A stretch of 64,000 nucleotides of DNA, taken from contig JADKBV010000001.1 of the NCBI GenBank assembly GCA_016714895.1, positions 1,426,001-1,490,000 on the forward strand, in the 5' to 3' direction. A model generated the notes under the pieces. That model did not search any database, had not been told where the DNA came from, and was given only the letters and a program-made list of their open reading frames with translations. The position numbers were made by a program, and so were the translations under genes. This DNA is from Saprospiraceae bacterium (GTDB lineage: Bacteria; Bacteroidota; Bacteroidia; Chitinophagales; Saprospiraceae). Positions 1 to 7,964 of the stretch are shown here, piece after piece (the stretch's first letter is position 1; each line of letters opens with the position of its first letter).

Positions 1-793
1 GATTTTTGATTTGTGTCATCATGTGAATACGTTTATTGATTTGTGATTGATAAAAGTGATTGGCTAATGAGGTGCTCAGATACAGATTATGGGACTGAAG
101 TAACAATTGAATGTATTCCTGTACAGGTCTTGAATGAAGCAATTTCCGGTCGACATACCATTCGTGAACTTCCTTTACAGATTTTTTGTAAAAATGCAGG
201 ATGGGATGAAACCAAAAGAAAATGTGGACCATTTCAAATAGCAGCACATCAAAGGAGTGTTTTTGAGTGATATGTTCCTTTTCATGTGCGATTATGGTGG
301 ACATGTCTGTATCTTCGGGATTATATTCAGAAATAAAAACATAGTGAAAAAACGAAAAAGGTACATGGACTTTATGGGTTTCCACTAAAGTTATATCTCC
401 CAACCGGATTTGACGGGAACCTCTAAAAAAACCAAATATTTTTGCCAGACCATATAAAAATCTGAAACCGGCGATACAGGCTCCGCCTATGTAAATGCTG
501 TACAAATAAGGATAAATATTAAAAACACTTTGTTCACTTCCTACAATGGAAGCTCCAAACGGCGTAATTATAATTTCTTCCATCCTGTATGACCACGGAA
601 ATTGGTTTAACGTAACCAGATACGATGATAACATCGGGCTGATATAAGGTATAAACAAGGAAAAAAGGATAAAAAAGATAAGCAAAAACCGATTGATATC
701 AAAAAATGAAAGGCGGGCAAAAATCACCCGATAGGTCAGATAAAGCACCAATAATGAAAGTGAGGATTGCCATAAATAAGATAACATGTCCAT
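1..793 (-). CDS. M56 family (BlaR1-type) membrane metallopeptidase, 3' end outside window
   Basis: An open frame runs on the minus strand from ATG at 793 to the window edge, about 264 codons without a stop. The N-terminus is hydrophobic (MDMLSYLWQSSLSLLVLYLT) with further membrane segments. Residues 170-174 read HEKEH, the HExxH zinc-protease motif, followed by an FFWFHPILHF segment and an HEWYVDR segment as in BlaR1/MecR1 sensors. The start codon abuts the TAA of the blaI-type gene, so the two are co-transcribed. In this family the peptidase senses an envelope signal and inactivates its partner repressor. The signal here is unknown; many Bacteroidota pairs are not linked to beta-lactam resistance. 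The C-terminal sensor or TonB-like part is not visible. Confidence 0.85.
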   Translation of the reverse strand, partial: MDMLSYLWQSSLSLLVLYLTYRVIFARLSFFDINRFLLIFFILFSLFIPYISPMLSSYLVTLNQFPWSYRMEEIIITPFGASIVGSEQSVFNIYPYLYSIYIGGACIAGFRFLYGLAKIFGFFRGSRQIRLGDITLVETHKVHVPFSFFHYVFISEYNPEDTDMSTIIAHEKEHITQKHSFDVLLFEMVHIFFWFHPILHFYKKSVKEVHEWYVDRKLLHSRPVQEYIQLLLQSHNLYLSTSLANHFYQSQINKRIHMMTQIKN

Positions 794-1159
794 TTATTTT
801 TCAGGTGATAAAAAAGATTTTTTAATTTTTTCCAACTCTGATAAGGTCAATTCATTTTCCTTAACAAGAAAAGAAACCAATTCATTCGCCGAACCTTCAA
901 AATACTGACTGACCAATCGTCTTAATGAAAAACGAGAATATTCTTCTTTAGAAATCAAAGGATAATATTCATATGTTTTGCCGTAGGTTTTGTGGTCAAG
1001 AAACCCTTTTTTTTCCAGTATACGTACTATAGAAGACACCGAAGAATGCGGAGGTTTGGGTTCCGGCATGGCATCAATCAGCGCACTGACCAATGAAGGC
1101 CCTAGCTCCCAAAATAGTTGCATGATTTCTTCTTCTGCTCTGGTGAGACGGTTATTCAT
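794..1159 (-). CDS. BlaI/MecI/CopY family transcriptional repressor
   Basis: This 121-residue protein is the family's usual length. It begins LTRAEEEIMQLFWELGPSLV and has a winged-helix pattern (residues about 5-75, including VSSIVRILEKKGFL and a KTYEYYPLIS wing), followed by a short helical dimerisation tail. These repressors bind palindromic operators and are released when the cognate M56 peptidase acts. The partner peptidase gene starts directly after the stop codon. Two palindromes just upstream (1166-1194) are candidate operators, which would give autoregulation. The target regulon beyond this operon cannot be told from the sequence. Confidence 0.88.
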   Translation of the reverse strand: MNNRLTRAEEEIMQLFWELGPSLVSALIDAMPEPKPPHSSVSSIVRILEKKGFLDHKTYGKTYEYYPLISKEEYSRFSLRRLVSQYFEGSANELVSFLVKENELTLSELEKIKKSFLSPEK

Positions 1160-1165
1160 ATGATG

Positions 1166-1194
1166 ATATATTAATATATGTATAAAATTTATAC
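1166..1194 (-). promoter_or_regulatory. Twin abutting palindromes upstream of blaI, candidate operator
   Basis: ATATATTAATATAT (1166-1179) is a perfect 14-bp palindrome. GTATAAAATTTATAC (1180-1194) is a perfect palindrome around a single central base. They abut and lie 6-35 bases upstream of the blaI-type start codon, between that gene and the end of the TPR gene. BlaI-family repressors bind dyad operators at this kind of position. AT-rich palindromes also arise by chance, so the operator role is inference. Confidence 0.45.
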
Positions 1195-1212
1195 TGTTTA
1201 ATTTATAAAGTA

Positions 1213-2370
1213 TTATTTAGGTTTACCTTCCATAAATTTTTTCTCCTCCAGATAAGATAACCTGCTTTTTGCCAATTTGATTTTATCTTCATCACCGGAA
1301 GGATATTCAAGAAATTTTTTGTAATATCGGATGGCTTTACTTTTATTTTTATAGGCCGATTCTGCAGCGCCCGCCATATAAAGATACATTTCAGGTTCAA
1401 AATTGTATTCAAGGCTTTTTTCATAGGATTTGATAACCTGCTGATACATGCCTTTGCGACTACTGATCCTTGCCTGACCCTGATAAAAAAGATGCATATT
1501 TTCGGAAATCCCCGCTTTGGCTGCCTCCTGAAAAAAATACATTGCTTCATTAAAATCATTTTTTTTCTCAAAAGCCAATCCGAGGTAAAACAAAGCATAT
1601 TCGTTTTTAGGTTCCTTTTGTAAGGTACGTCTCAGATAAAAAACGGCCTGATCAAAAGAGTCGGTCTGTATGAGGGAGTAACCCAATAAATTATTGTAAG
1701 CCAGCGGCAAATCAGTATTTGCTGCAAGAAATAATAATTGTTTGGCCGCTCCTGAATAATTTTTTTGCCTGTACATTATCCTGGAATTCAGATATGCCAA
1801 ACCAAAGTGCATGGAATCCAGCTGAAGACCTGTTTGAACCAAACTATCTGAACCATTCAAGTTATCCATCTGATACATCATCTCTGCCAATCCCATAATG
1901 GAAGCCAAATCTTCAGGAGCGATCTTTAAAGCTTGCTGATAAGATACAAAAGCCTGTCCCTGTTCATGACCAAGGAGATACAAAGCACCAAGTTTACGAG
2001 GATACTGAGGATTTTTCGGAAATAACTGCTGCAGTTTCCTGTAATATTTGATAGCTTTGGGAAGATTTTGCTGGCTTTCGTAAATGGCTGCCAGCCGGTA
2101 AATGACATCGACATTTTCCGTATATTCAAGATCGTGATATAAGGTTTTTGCTTTTGCCCAATCACCTAGTTGGTCATAACACTTTGCCAATGAAAAACGG
2201 GCATTTATGGCAGTACTGTCTTCCGATATACATAAAGTATAAGCTTCTGCGGCAGCAACAAAGTTCTGCTTCAAAAACAAAGAATCACCAGGCACACAAA
2301 CACCCTGACCGAAACCAAAAAACGGCATCAGCCAAAGGATAAAACTAAATTTTCTATAAACGTATATCAT
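1213..2370 (-). CDS. Exported tetratricopeptide-repeat protein
   Basis: The frame extends to 2400, but the ATG at 2370 is preferred. It gives a clean signal peptide (MIYVYRKFSFILWLMPFFGFGQ), and a TATATTTG -7 element lies at 2390-2397 on the minus strand, inside the longer version. The mature part, about 360 residues, is a chain of TPR units, for example ALFYLGLAFEKKNDFNEAMY and AIKYYRKLQQLFPKNPQYPR, with the usual A/Y/G spacing. It is probably periplasmic and mediates protein contacts; no catalytic domain is visible. It lies upstream of and on the same strand as the blaI/M56 pair with a 53-base gap, so it may or may not share their regulation. Confidence 0.75.
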   Translation of the reverse strand: MIYVYRKFSFILWLMPFFGFGQGVCVPGDSLFLKQNFVAAAEAYTLCISEDSTAINARFSLAKCYDQLGDWAKAKTLYHDLEYTENVDVIYRLAAIYESQQNLPKAIKYYRKLQQLFPKNPQYPRKLGALYLLGHEQGQAFVSYQQALKIAPEDLASIMGLAEMMYQMDNLNGSDSLVQTGLQLDSMHFGLAYLNSRIMYRQKNYSGAAKQLLFLAANTDLPLAYNNLLGYSLIQTDSFDQAVFYLRRTLQKEPKNEYALFYLGLAFEKKNDFNEAMYFFQEAAKAGISENMHLFYQGQARISSRKGMYQQVIKSYEKSLEYNFEPEMYLYMAGAAESAYKNKSKAIRYYKKFLEYPSGDEDKIKLAKSRLSYLEEKKFMEGKPK

Positions 2371-2490
2371 CGTTAAACAACTAATAATACAAATATACAA
2401 CGTATTTTTTAGTTACGTAACGAAAAGGTACATTTATTTTTTAAAAAGACGCAGTGGCGACATTTTGTGTCGATGAAGAAGGGTGCATCC

Positions 2491-3189
2491 TCATATGGCG
2501 CAAGCGATGGTAATAATTGAAATACCGGCAGGTTTTGCCTGAATCAAAAGGTCACAACAAGCTTCCAATGTTGCACCCGTAGTAATGACATCATCTACCA
2601 AAACGATGTTTTTGCCGGTGATTTTTTCGGGATGCCGGAGTTCGTAAACCGAACCAACATTTTTTACCCTTTCCATTCGGTTTTTACCGGTCTGAGATTC
2701 ATTTTTGGACGTTTTTACCAGAACGTCATGGTACACAGGAATTTTGGATATTTCTGAAATCCCATTGGCAAAAACAGTACTTTGGTTATATCCTCTGATG
2801 TATTCTTTATCTTTATGAAGCGGTACAGGAATAATCGCGTTTGTGTCATAAAAATGTGGCGATAACAAGATTTTTTCACCGGCGATATGTCCGAAAGTTA
2901 TTCCTACATTTTTATGTCCTTTATATTTAAACCGATGCATGACCTCCTGAACATTTCCGTGAGAAGAAAAATAGACCAAACTTGCTGCTGCCCTTAAAGG
3001 AATCCTGCCATAAAAGTGAGCAATCACCCTGTTTTCCTTCACATCAAAATGATCTGTAAACGGCAGTTCCAAGAGGCAATCAGTACAAAATAATCTTCCC
3101 CGGGGCAAAACATTTTCATTACAACCCGGACAAATATCCGGAAACATTACATTCTTTAAATCAGTAATATACGTAGAAATCAGATTCAT
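2491..3189 (-). CDS. comF: ComF family protein (phosphoribosyltransferase-like)
   Basis: ATG at 3189 (MNLISTYITDLKNVMF) is favoured over the longer frame to 3222 because the extra residues are unlike the family. The N-terminus has a four-cysteine zinc finger (C20-x2-C23, C35-x2-C38). The C-terminus has a type I phosphoribosyltransferase PRPP loop, IVLVDDVITTGATLEAC. Length is about 232 residues, normal for ComF/GntX. ComF is needed for DNA uptake in naturally competent bacteria, but its biochemical role is unsettled. It is the last gene downstream of the oxaloacetate decarboxylase genes on the same strand, 41 bases after oadB. Confidence 0.85.
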   Translation of the reverse strand: MNLISTYITDLKNVMFPDICPGCNENVLPRGRLFCTDCLLELPFTDHFDVKENRVIAHFYGRIPLRAAASLVYFSSHGNVQEVMHRFKYKGHKNVGITFGHIAGEKILLSPHFYDTNAIIPVPLHKDKEYIRGYNQSTVFANGISEISKIPVYHDVLVKTSKNESQTGKNRMERVKNVGSVYELRHPEKITGKNIVLVDDVITTGATLEACCDLLIQAKPAGISIITIACAI

Positions 3190-3230
3190 GGCAGTTGTTT
3201 TTTTATTACAACAACCAATCAAAAAAAAAG

Positions 3231-4427
3231 TTATCCCAAAAACGAAATTAACACACCTGCTGCTACCGCACTACCGATCACACCTGAGATATTACTTGAC
3301 ATGGCATATTGAAGGATGTGATTTTCGGGATCATGTTTTAAAGCAATTTCGTTAGCCACCCTGGAAGACATGGGAACAGCGCTCAGACCGGTGGCTCCGA
3401 TCAAAGGGTTGATTTTTTTTACGGAAAAAAGATTATAAATTTTAACAGCAAAAATTCCACCTGCCACGGACAAAATGAAAGCAAAAAAACCGCCTAAAAC
3501 AATCATTAAAGTTTGTGGTGTCAGAAATGTTTCCGCACCCATCGTAGCACCGATAGAAAGTCCTAAAAAAATGGTTGCCGCATTCATGATGGTTTCCGAA
3601 GCAGCAGAATACAACCTATGGGTATCCGTACCGATTTCTTTTACCAAATTACCAAACAACAACATACCTACCAAAGGCGTAGCAGACGGAATGAGCAAAC
3701 TTACAATCAGGGTCAGGACGATAGGAAAAACGATTTTTAGTTTTTTCATGTCTTTAATCTGAACTTTTGACGGATGTAATCTGTCTTGTTCCCGCATATT
3801 AATTTTCAGTTCTTTTTCAGTCATTGTGTATTTTACCACCAAAGGAATAATAACCGGTACCAAAGCCATGTATGAGTAAGCAGCTATGGCGATCGGACCC
3901 AACAAATGGGGTGCGAGTTTTATAGCTGTATAGATAGCTGTGGGCCCGTCAGCTCCGCCAATAATGCCGAGTGCGGCAGCTTCTTTGAGTGTCATGCCCA
4001 TACCTACGGCAATAAACAACATCAAAAAGATTCCTATCTGTGCCGCTGCACCAAAATAAGCGAGCCTAAGATTGCGCAACATAGGTCCAAAATCGGTAAG
4101 AGCTCCCACACCCATAAAAATCAACGGCGGTAGTAATCCGGTTTTGATAAGTGCAAAATACAACATATTCATGATACCATAGGTTTTGGCAATCTCCATG
4201 AGGCCCATAGATTCGGCAACATCAGAAGAAACCACCCCCATACTTCCCCCGGGAATATTTGCCAATAATACTCCAAAAGCTATAGGTACCAATAAAAGCG
4301 GTTCGAATTTTTTTATGATGCCTAAATAAAGTAATAAAAGCGCAATACAAAGCATGACCAGACTCAGCGGCTGATCAATTATACCCTGAATAGCCGTCAT
4401 TTCGTACAACTTCTGTAAAACTTCCAT
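3231..4427 (-). CDS. oadB: Sodium-translocating decarboxylase, beta subunit
   Basis: This 398-residue polytopic membrane protein matches the OadB/GcdB/MmdB family. It carries the conserved GIIGGADGPTAIYTA stretch (D160 corresponds to the sodium-site aspartate of the family) and a late GLSAVPMSSRVA segment. The beta subunit decarboxylates carboxybiotin and couples this to sodium export. It follows the biotin-carrying part of OadA with one intervening base, so the four genes form one operon. The substrate of the whole complex is inferred to be oxaloacetate from the OadA-type carboxyltransferase; a methylmalonyl-CoA pump would carry an MmdA-type subunit instead. Confidence 0.92.
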   Translation of the reverse strand: MEVLQKLYEMTAIQGIIDQPLSLVMLCIALLLLYLGIIKKFEPLLLVPIAFGVLLANIPGGSMGVVSSDVAESMGLMEIAKTYGIMNMLYFALIKTGLLPPLIFMGVGALTDFGPMLRNLRLAYFGAAAQIGIFLMLFIAVGMGMTLKEAAALGIIGGADGPTAIYTAIKLAPHLLGPIAIAAYSYMALVPVIIPLVVKYTMTEKELKINMREQDRLHPSKVQIKDMKKLKIVFPIVLTLIVSLLIPSATPLVGMLLFGNLVKEIGTDTHRLYSAASETIMNAATIFLGLSIGATMGAETFLTPQTLMIVLGGFFAFILSVAGGIFAVKIYNLFSVKKINPLIGATGLSAVPMSSRVANEIALKHDPENHILQYAMSSNISGVIGSAVAAGVLISFLG

Positions 4428-4428
4428 C

Positions 4429-5328
4429 CTATACGATTTTAATCAGGTGGTCGTCCTCACAGACTTCCGAACCATGACTGACCAATATTTCAGCAATGGT
4501 TCCGGTATGCGGTGAAGTTATCACATTGATGACTTTCATCGCCTCAATATAGGCTACGGGCTCGCCGGCTTTGATTTTGTCTCCCACTTTTACCCCTTTT
4601 TCCCCTACTTCTTTGGTCAGATAAAATTTACCTTCCAAAGGAGAAGAAACAAAAAGTTCCCTGCCGTTTTCCGAAGGTTCCACAACTTTGGTAAAAACCT
4701 CGTCCGCAACTTTATTCGTCTGACTGGTTTCGCCCGGATAAGAGACTGTCACCCGATATTTTTCACCATTTACATCTATGTCGAGCACTTTGGGTTTGGA
4801 GGAATCTTTACTCACGGATGGTTTTGACGCTGAAGGCATATTGCTCACCTCCAATGATTGTGCACGATCTCTTTTTGAAGCCAGTTCTTCTTCAAATTTC
4901 TGTTTGGCTACTCCCGATTTAAAAGCTTCATATTGTTGAGGATGCATAGCATATTCAAACAATTCTTCTTCATCCAAACCAACATCCCAGCCTTTTTCGG
5001 CCATTTTTTTCCGGTAGACATCCAGTTGATCCTCGAGTCTGTCATTCGGATCACCATCAAAAAATGTTCTGCCTTGTTCCTGAGCCATTTTTTGTAATTC
5101 TTCCGCTACAGGTCCGATGAGCCGGCCTTGTTGTCCCAGGATCATATCCCAGGTATTTTCATCGATCATACTCCATCTTTCATTCCCCTTTTCCATTTGT
5201 ACTACATTCATCAACGCTACGTTTTTGACATATTGGCTGTATGGAGTCACCAATGGAGGAAAACCGAATTTTGGCAATACATATTCTACTTCATCAAATA
5301 ATTTAATCAACAACTCATCTTGTGACAT
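4429..5328 (-). CDS. oadA: Oxaloacetate decarboxylase alpha subunit, C-terminal half with biotin domain
   Basis: Residues 1-110 match the conserved carboxylase/PYC_OADA domain (LPKFGFPPLVTPYSQYV). A charged linker follows, then a biotinyl domain with EAMKV, K265 being the biotinylated lysine. In most bacteria this continues directly from the carboxyltransferase barrel in one polypeptide. Here it lies in a different frame: its ATG is inside the last 14 bases of the upstream reading frame. It could be a separately translated subunit, coupled through the overlap, or the second half of a frame-shifted gene. Reading one A fewer in the A8 run at 5342-5349 fuses the halves into a protein of usual OadA length. 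Confidence 0.85.
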   Translation of the reverse strand: MSQDELLIKLFDEVEYVLPKFGFPPLVTPYSQYVKNVALMNVVQMEKGNERWSMIDENTWDMILGQQGRLIGPVAEELQKMAQEQGRTFFDGDPNDRLEDQLDVYRKKMAEKGWDVGLDEEELFEYAMHPQQYEAFKSGVAKQKFEEELASKRDRAQSLEVSNMPSASKPSVSKDSSKPKVLDIDVNGEKYRVTVSYPGETSQTNKVADEVFTKVVEPSENGRELFVSSPLEGKFYLTKEVGEKGVKVGDKIKAGEPVAYIEAMKVINVITSPHTGTIAEILVSHGSEVCEDDHLIKIV

Positions 5329-6325
5329 GGGAGACTTTCCGTTTTTTTTGTCTCCAGCTATTGAGACTCTTCAGGTTGGATTCGAGATCAGCCATCAGAC
5401 TGCCCATCATACCTCCAGGCAAACCGGAGCCTATAAGCAGGGAATTCATCTCTCTGTTTTTCGGGCTGATAAAATACCCTAAAAAGTCATCGACGAATGT
5501 TTGGGTCAATCTGCGCACCTCCATGTATGCTTTCATATTGATATCTTTAACCAAAAATCCTGCATCTTTGAGCATTGCATGAATGGTAAGCAAATCAGCA
5601 TGACCGGTTCCCCAGGAAAGCGGCTCCATGCCTACATCAATAATATCAGCACCATGATACGCAGCTTCTAATGCAGAAGCCACTGAAAATCCGGGAGTGG
5701 AATGTCCGTGGTATTGAATGATAATTTTGGGATGTCGGGCTCGGATACCTTTAACTATTTTTCCAATGGTGGCAGGTCGTCCGATTCCGGCCATATCTTT
5801 GAGACAAATCTCTTCGGCTCCAAGCGTTACAAACTGATCTGCCAGACTCACCCAATAATCCACTGTATGCAGAGGAGAAACCGTAATACTCAGGGCACCT
5901 TGAGCTACCATGCCGCCTTCTTTGGCATACTGAAAGGAATATGCCAGATTGCGCGGATCATTTAATCCGTCAAAAGAGCGGGATATGTCGGTACCCTGAA
6001 TTTTTTTAAGTTTAAACATCAGTCGGCGAACGTCTTTAGGAACAGGGTTCATTCTCAGACCATTGAGTCCTCTTTCAAGCATTTGGGTCTGAATACCGGC
6101 TTTCCTGAAAGCTGCTGTCCATTGCCTTACGGAAGTGTTCGGGTTTTCACCAAATAAAAGATTGATTTGTTCGAATCCACCCCCGTTGGTCTCTACCCTG
6201 TCAAAACACCCCATATCCACAATCGGTTGAGCCACTTGCACCAACTGATCTACCCTTGGCATGTACTTTCCGGATGATTGCCACATATCCCTGTACATCA
6301 ATGCCAACTTAATTTCCTTACTCAT
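5315..6325 (-). CDS. oadA: Oxaloacetate decarboxylase alpha subunit, carboxyltransferase half
   Basis: This 336-residue part has the HMGL-like TIM barrel of OadA and pyruvate carboxylase. Visible active-site elements are R12-D13 (YRDMWQSS, canonical RDxxQS), K176 (CLKDMAG, the lysine carbamylated in the family) and the metal-binding H206/H208 (HGHSTPG). It transfers CO2 from oxaloacetate to biotin. The frame ends with an atypical basic tail, WRQKKRKVSHVTR, just after the conserved GLPGGMMGSLMADLESNL. Removing one A from the A8 run at 5342-5349 changes this to WRQKNGKSPM and joins it to the biotin half. It may be a true split gene, a slippage site or a sequence error. Confidence 0.88.
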   Translation of the reverse strand: MSKEIKLALMYRDMWQSSGKYMPRVDQLVQVAQPIVDMGCFDRVETNGGGFEQINLLFGENPNTSVRQWTAAFRKAGIQTQMLERGLNGLRMNPVPKDVRRLMFKLKKIQGTDISRSFDGLNDPRNLAYSFQYAKEGGMVAQGALSITVSPLHTVDYWVSLADQFVTLGAEEICLKDMAGIGRPATIGKIVKGIRARHPKIIIQYHGHSTPGFSVASALEAAYHGADIIDVGMEPLSWGTGHADLLTIHAMLKDAGFLVKDINMKAYMEVRRLTQTFVDDFLGYFISPKNREMNSLLIGSGLPGGMMGSLMADLESNLKSLNSWRQKKRKVSHVTR

Positions 6326-6334
6326 TTTTGATAA

Positions 6335-6586
6335 TTATAATTCGATTTTCTGAATGTTTGATATTCGCCCTTCACCTTGCGTGACTTGTTCCACAGCTGC
6401 TGTTATGACTGCAATATGTGTGGGGTGTTGTTGCACATTATTTGGAGTCAGGATAAGTTTTTCAGCTTGGGTATTAGTCCATTTAATAAGAAACTTACCA
6501 ATGACTCCGATCAGGAAGAGGACAAAAAAAGCGGAGCCCATGCCTATAACCAAAAGCAATAATGCTTCTAAAAGATTTACTCCCAT
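6335..6586 (-). CDS. oadG: Sodium pump decarboxylase, gamma subunit (OadG-like)
   Basis: This 83-residue protein has one N-terminal membrane helix (LLEALLLLVIGMGSAFFVLFL) followed by a short cytoplasmic tail with the family's HIAVITAAVEQV segment. OadG anchors and stabilises the alpha/beta complex. It is the first gene of the operon, nine bases upstream of the carboxyltransferase gene. OadG proteins are small and poorly conserved, so the call rests on the membrane helix, the tail motif and the operon position together. Confidence 0.82.
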   Translation of the reverse strand: MGVNLLEALLLLVIGMGSAFFVLFLIGVIGKFLIKWTNTQAEKLILTPNNVQQHPTHIAVITAAVEQVTQGEGRISNIQKIEL

Positions 6587-6797
6587 CAGGCGATATTTTT
6601 AAAAAGGGTGCCAAAGTAAAACAAAATCGGGAATTATAAAAACTAAACAAAAAGAAAATGTAAAAGTGACACTAATACAGAAGGATTCTAATAAAGGAAA
6701 CATAATTCCGGAAAAACCAAAATGATTATTTTCTTAAAAACAACAACTAAATCTTTAGAAAAAGTCAAATCTTATGTTGGAAAAATCCTTGAAGTCA

Positions 6798-7712
6798 TCA
6801 AACTTCAAAATGTGTCAACTGCTTAAATTTATGGATTCTATCGTTAATCTCTTTACTGTTAAGATTTTTTAATCTGTTGAGGCTGAAAGCTTCCACACAA
6901 AATGAAGCCATCGCAGAACCAATGATGATGGCTTTTTTTACATTATTTACCGAAAGGTCATCTGTTGCTGCCAGATATCCTATAAAACCTCCGGCAAAGG
7001 TATCCCCTGCCCCTGTGGGGTCACAAACTTCTGCCAATGGCAACGCCGGAGCAAAAAAGATTTCATCACCCTGAAATAAAAGCGCCCCGTGTTCTCCTTT
7101 TTTAACAATCAGAATTTTTGGTCCCATTTCCAGAATGACAGCTGCAGCTTTGACCAAAGAATGCTGACCGGACAATTGTCTGGCTTCTTCATCATTGATC
7201 GTAAGAACATCTATTCTTTTGATGACTTCTTTGAGTTCTTCAAGGGCGACATCCATCCAGAAATTCATGGTATCCAAAACGATGAGTTTCTGGCTTCCGT
7301 CCAATTGATCCAATACCTGTTTTTGAATTGCCGGTGTAAGATTGCCCAACATAATATATTTGGCAGAACGGGCTGCTTCAGGAACTACCGGATTAAAATC
7401 TGCCAGAACATTCAATTCTGTGACAAGCGTGTCTCTCGAATTCATATTGTCATGGTAGCGGCCGGCCCAAAAAAATGATTTTTCACCGGATTTTATTTCC
7501 AGACCCTCAAGATTGACACCTCTTTCTTCCAATGCTTTCAGTTCATTTTTTGGAAAATCGTCGCCTATTACGGATACCAAATGAATATTATCTGTAAAAT
7601 AAGATGCTGACCAGCTGATGTAAGTGCAGGCCCCGCCTATAACTCTTTCCGCTTTGCCAAAAGGGGTTTCTATAGTATCAAAGGCAACAGTACCTATGGT
7701 GAGAAGACTCAT
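6798..7712 (-). CDS. PfkB family sugar/nucleoside kinase
   Basis: ATG at 7712 (MSLLTIGTVAFDTIETPFGK) is used; the longer frame to 7742 adds residues unlike the family, and a TACATTTG -7 element lies at 7732-7739. The 304-residue protein has the N-terminal GG substrate motif (VIGGACTYISWSA) and the C-terminal DPTGAGDTFAGG signature, with D237 as catalytic base. These place it in the ribokinase/PfkB superfamily. The substrate (ribose, adenosine, fructose-type sugar or other) cannot be assigned. It is transcribed divergently from nhaA. Confidence 0.85.
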   Translation of the reverse strand: MSLLTIGTVAFDTIETPFGKAERVIGGACTYISWSASYFTDNIHLVSVIGDDFPKNELKALEERGVNLEGLEIKSGEKSFFWAGRYHDNMNSRDTLVTELNVLADFNPVVPEAARSAKYIMLGNLTPAIQKQVLDQLDGSQKLIVLDTMNFWMDVALEELKEVIKRIDVLTINDEEARQLSGQHSLVKAAAVILEMGPKILIVKKGEHGALLFQGDEIFFAPALPLAEVCDPTGAGDTFAGGFIGYLAATDDLSVNNVKKAIIIGSAMASFCVEAFSLNRLKNLNSKEINDRIHKFKQLTHFEV

Positions 7713-7918
7713 ATTTTTGATTTTAAGGCTGCAAATGTACAAGTATTTTTTAATAATGAAATGGTAAACTGATCTGTAACAAACAATCCCTGTTAAAAGA
7801 CCCGATTATGTAAACAGAGAGAGTAAAAATATTACAGGCACCTATTGTTCTTTTACCTTAAAATTGGCTTACCGAAGACTATTTCTGCACACATTTTTAT
7901 ATAAAAACAGCTAAAACA

Positions 7919-7949
7919 TTTGAAATCAGGTCAAAAAGTACTATTTTTG
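7919..7949 (+). promoter_or_regulatory. Bacteroidota-type promoter of nhaA
   Basis: TTTG (7919-7922), a 19-base spacer and TATTTTTG (7942-7949) match the Bacteroidota consensus TTTG-N19-21-TAnnTTTG. Transcription would start near 7956, about nine bases before the nhaA ATG at 7965. This supports that ATG over any start further upstream. Confidence 0.6.
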
Positions 7950-7964
7950 GGAATTACTTTTATT

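Noticed and set aside
43..270. 75-residue frame on the plus strand
   Set aside because: It is antisense to the M56 peptidase, whose HEKEH motif lies just beyond it; no family resemblance.
5315..5349. A -1 programmed ribosomal frameshift in oadA
   Set aside because: The frame of the biotin half is +1 relative to the first half, so a classical -1 slippery site does not fit; transcript slippage or error remains possible.
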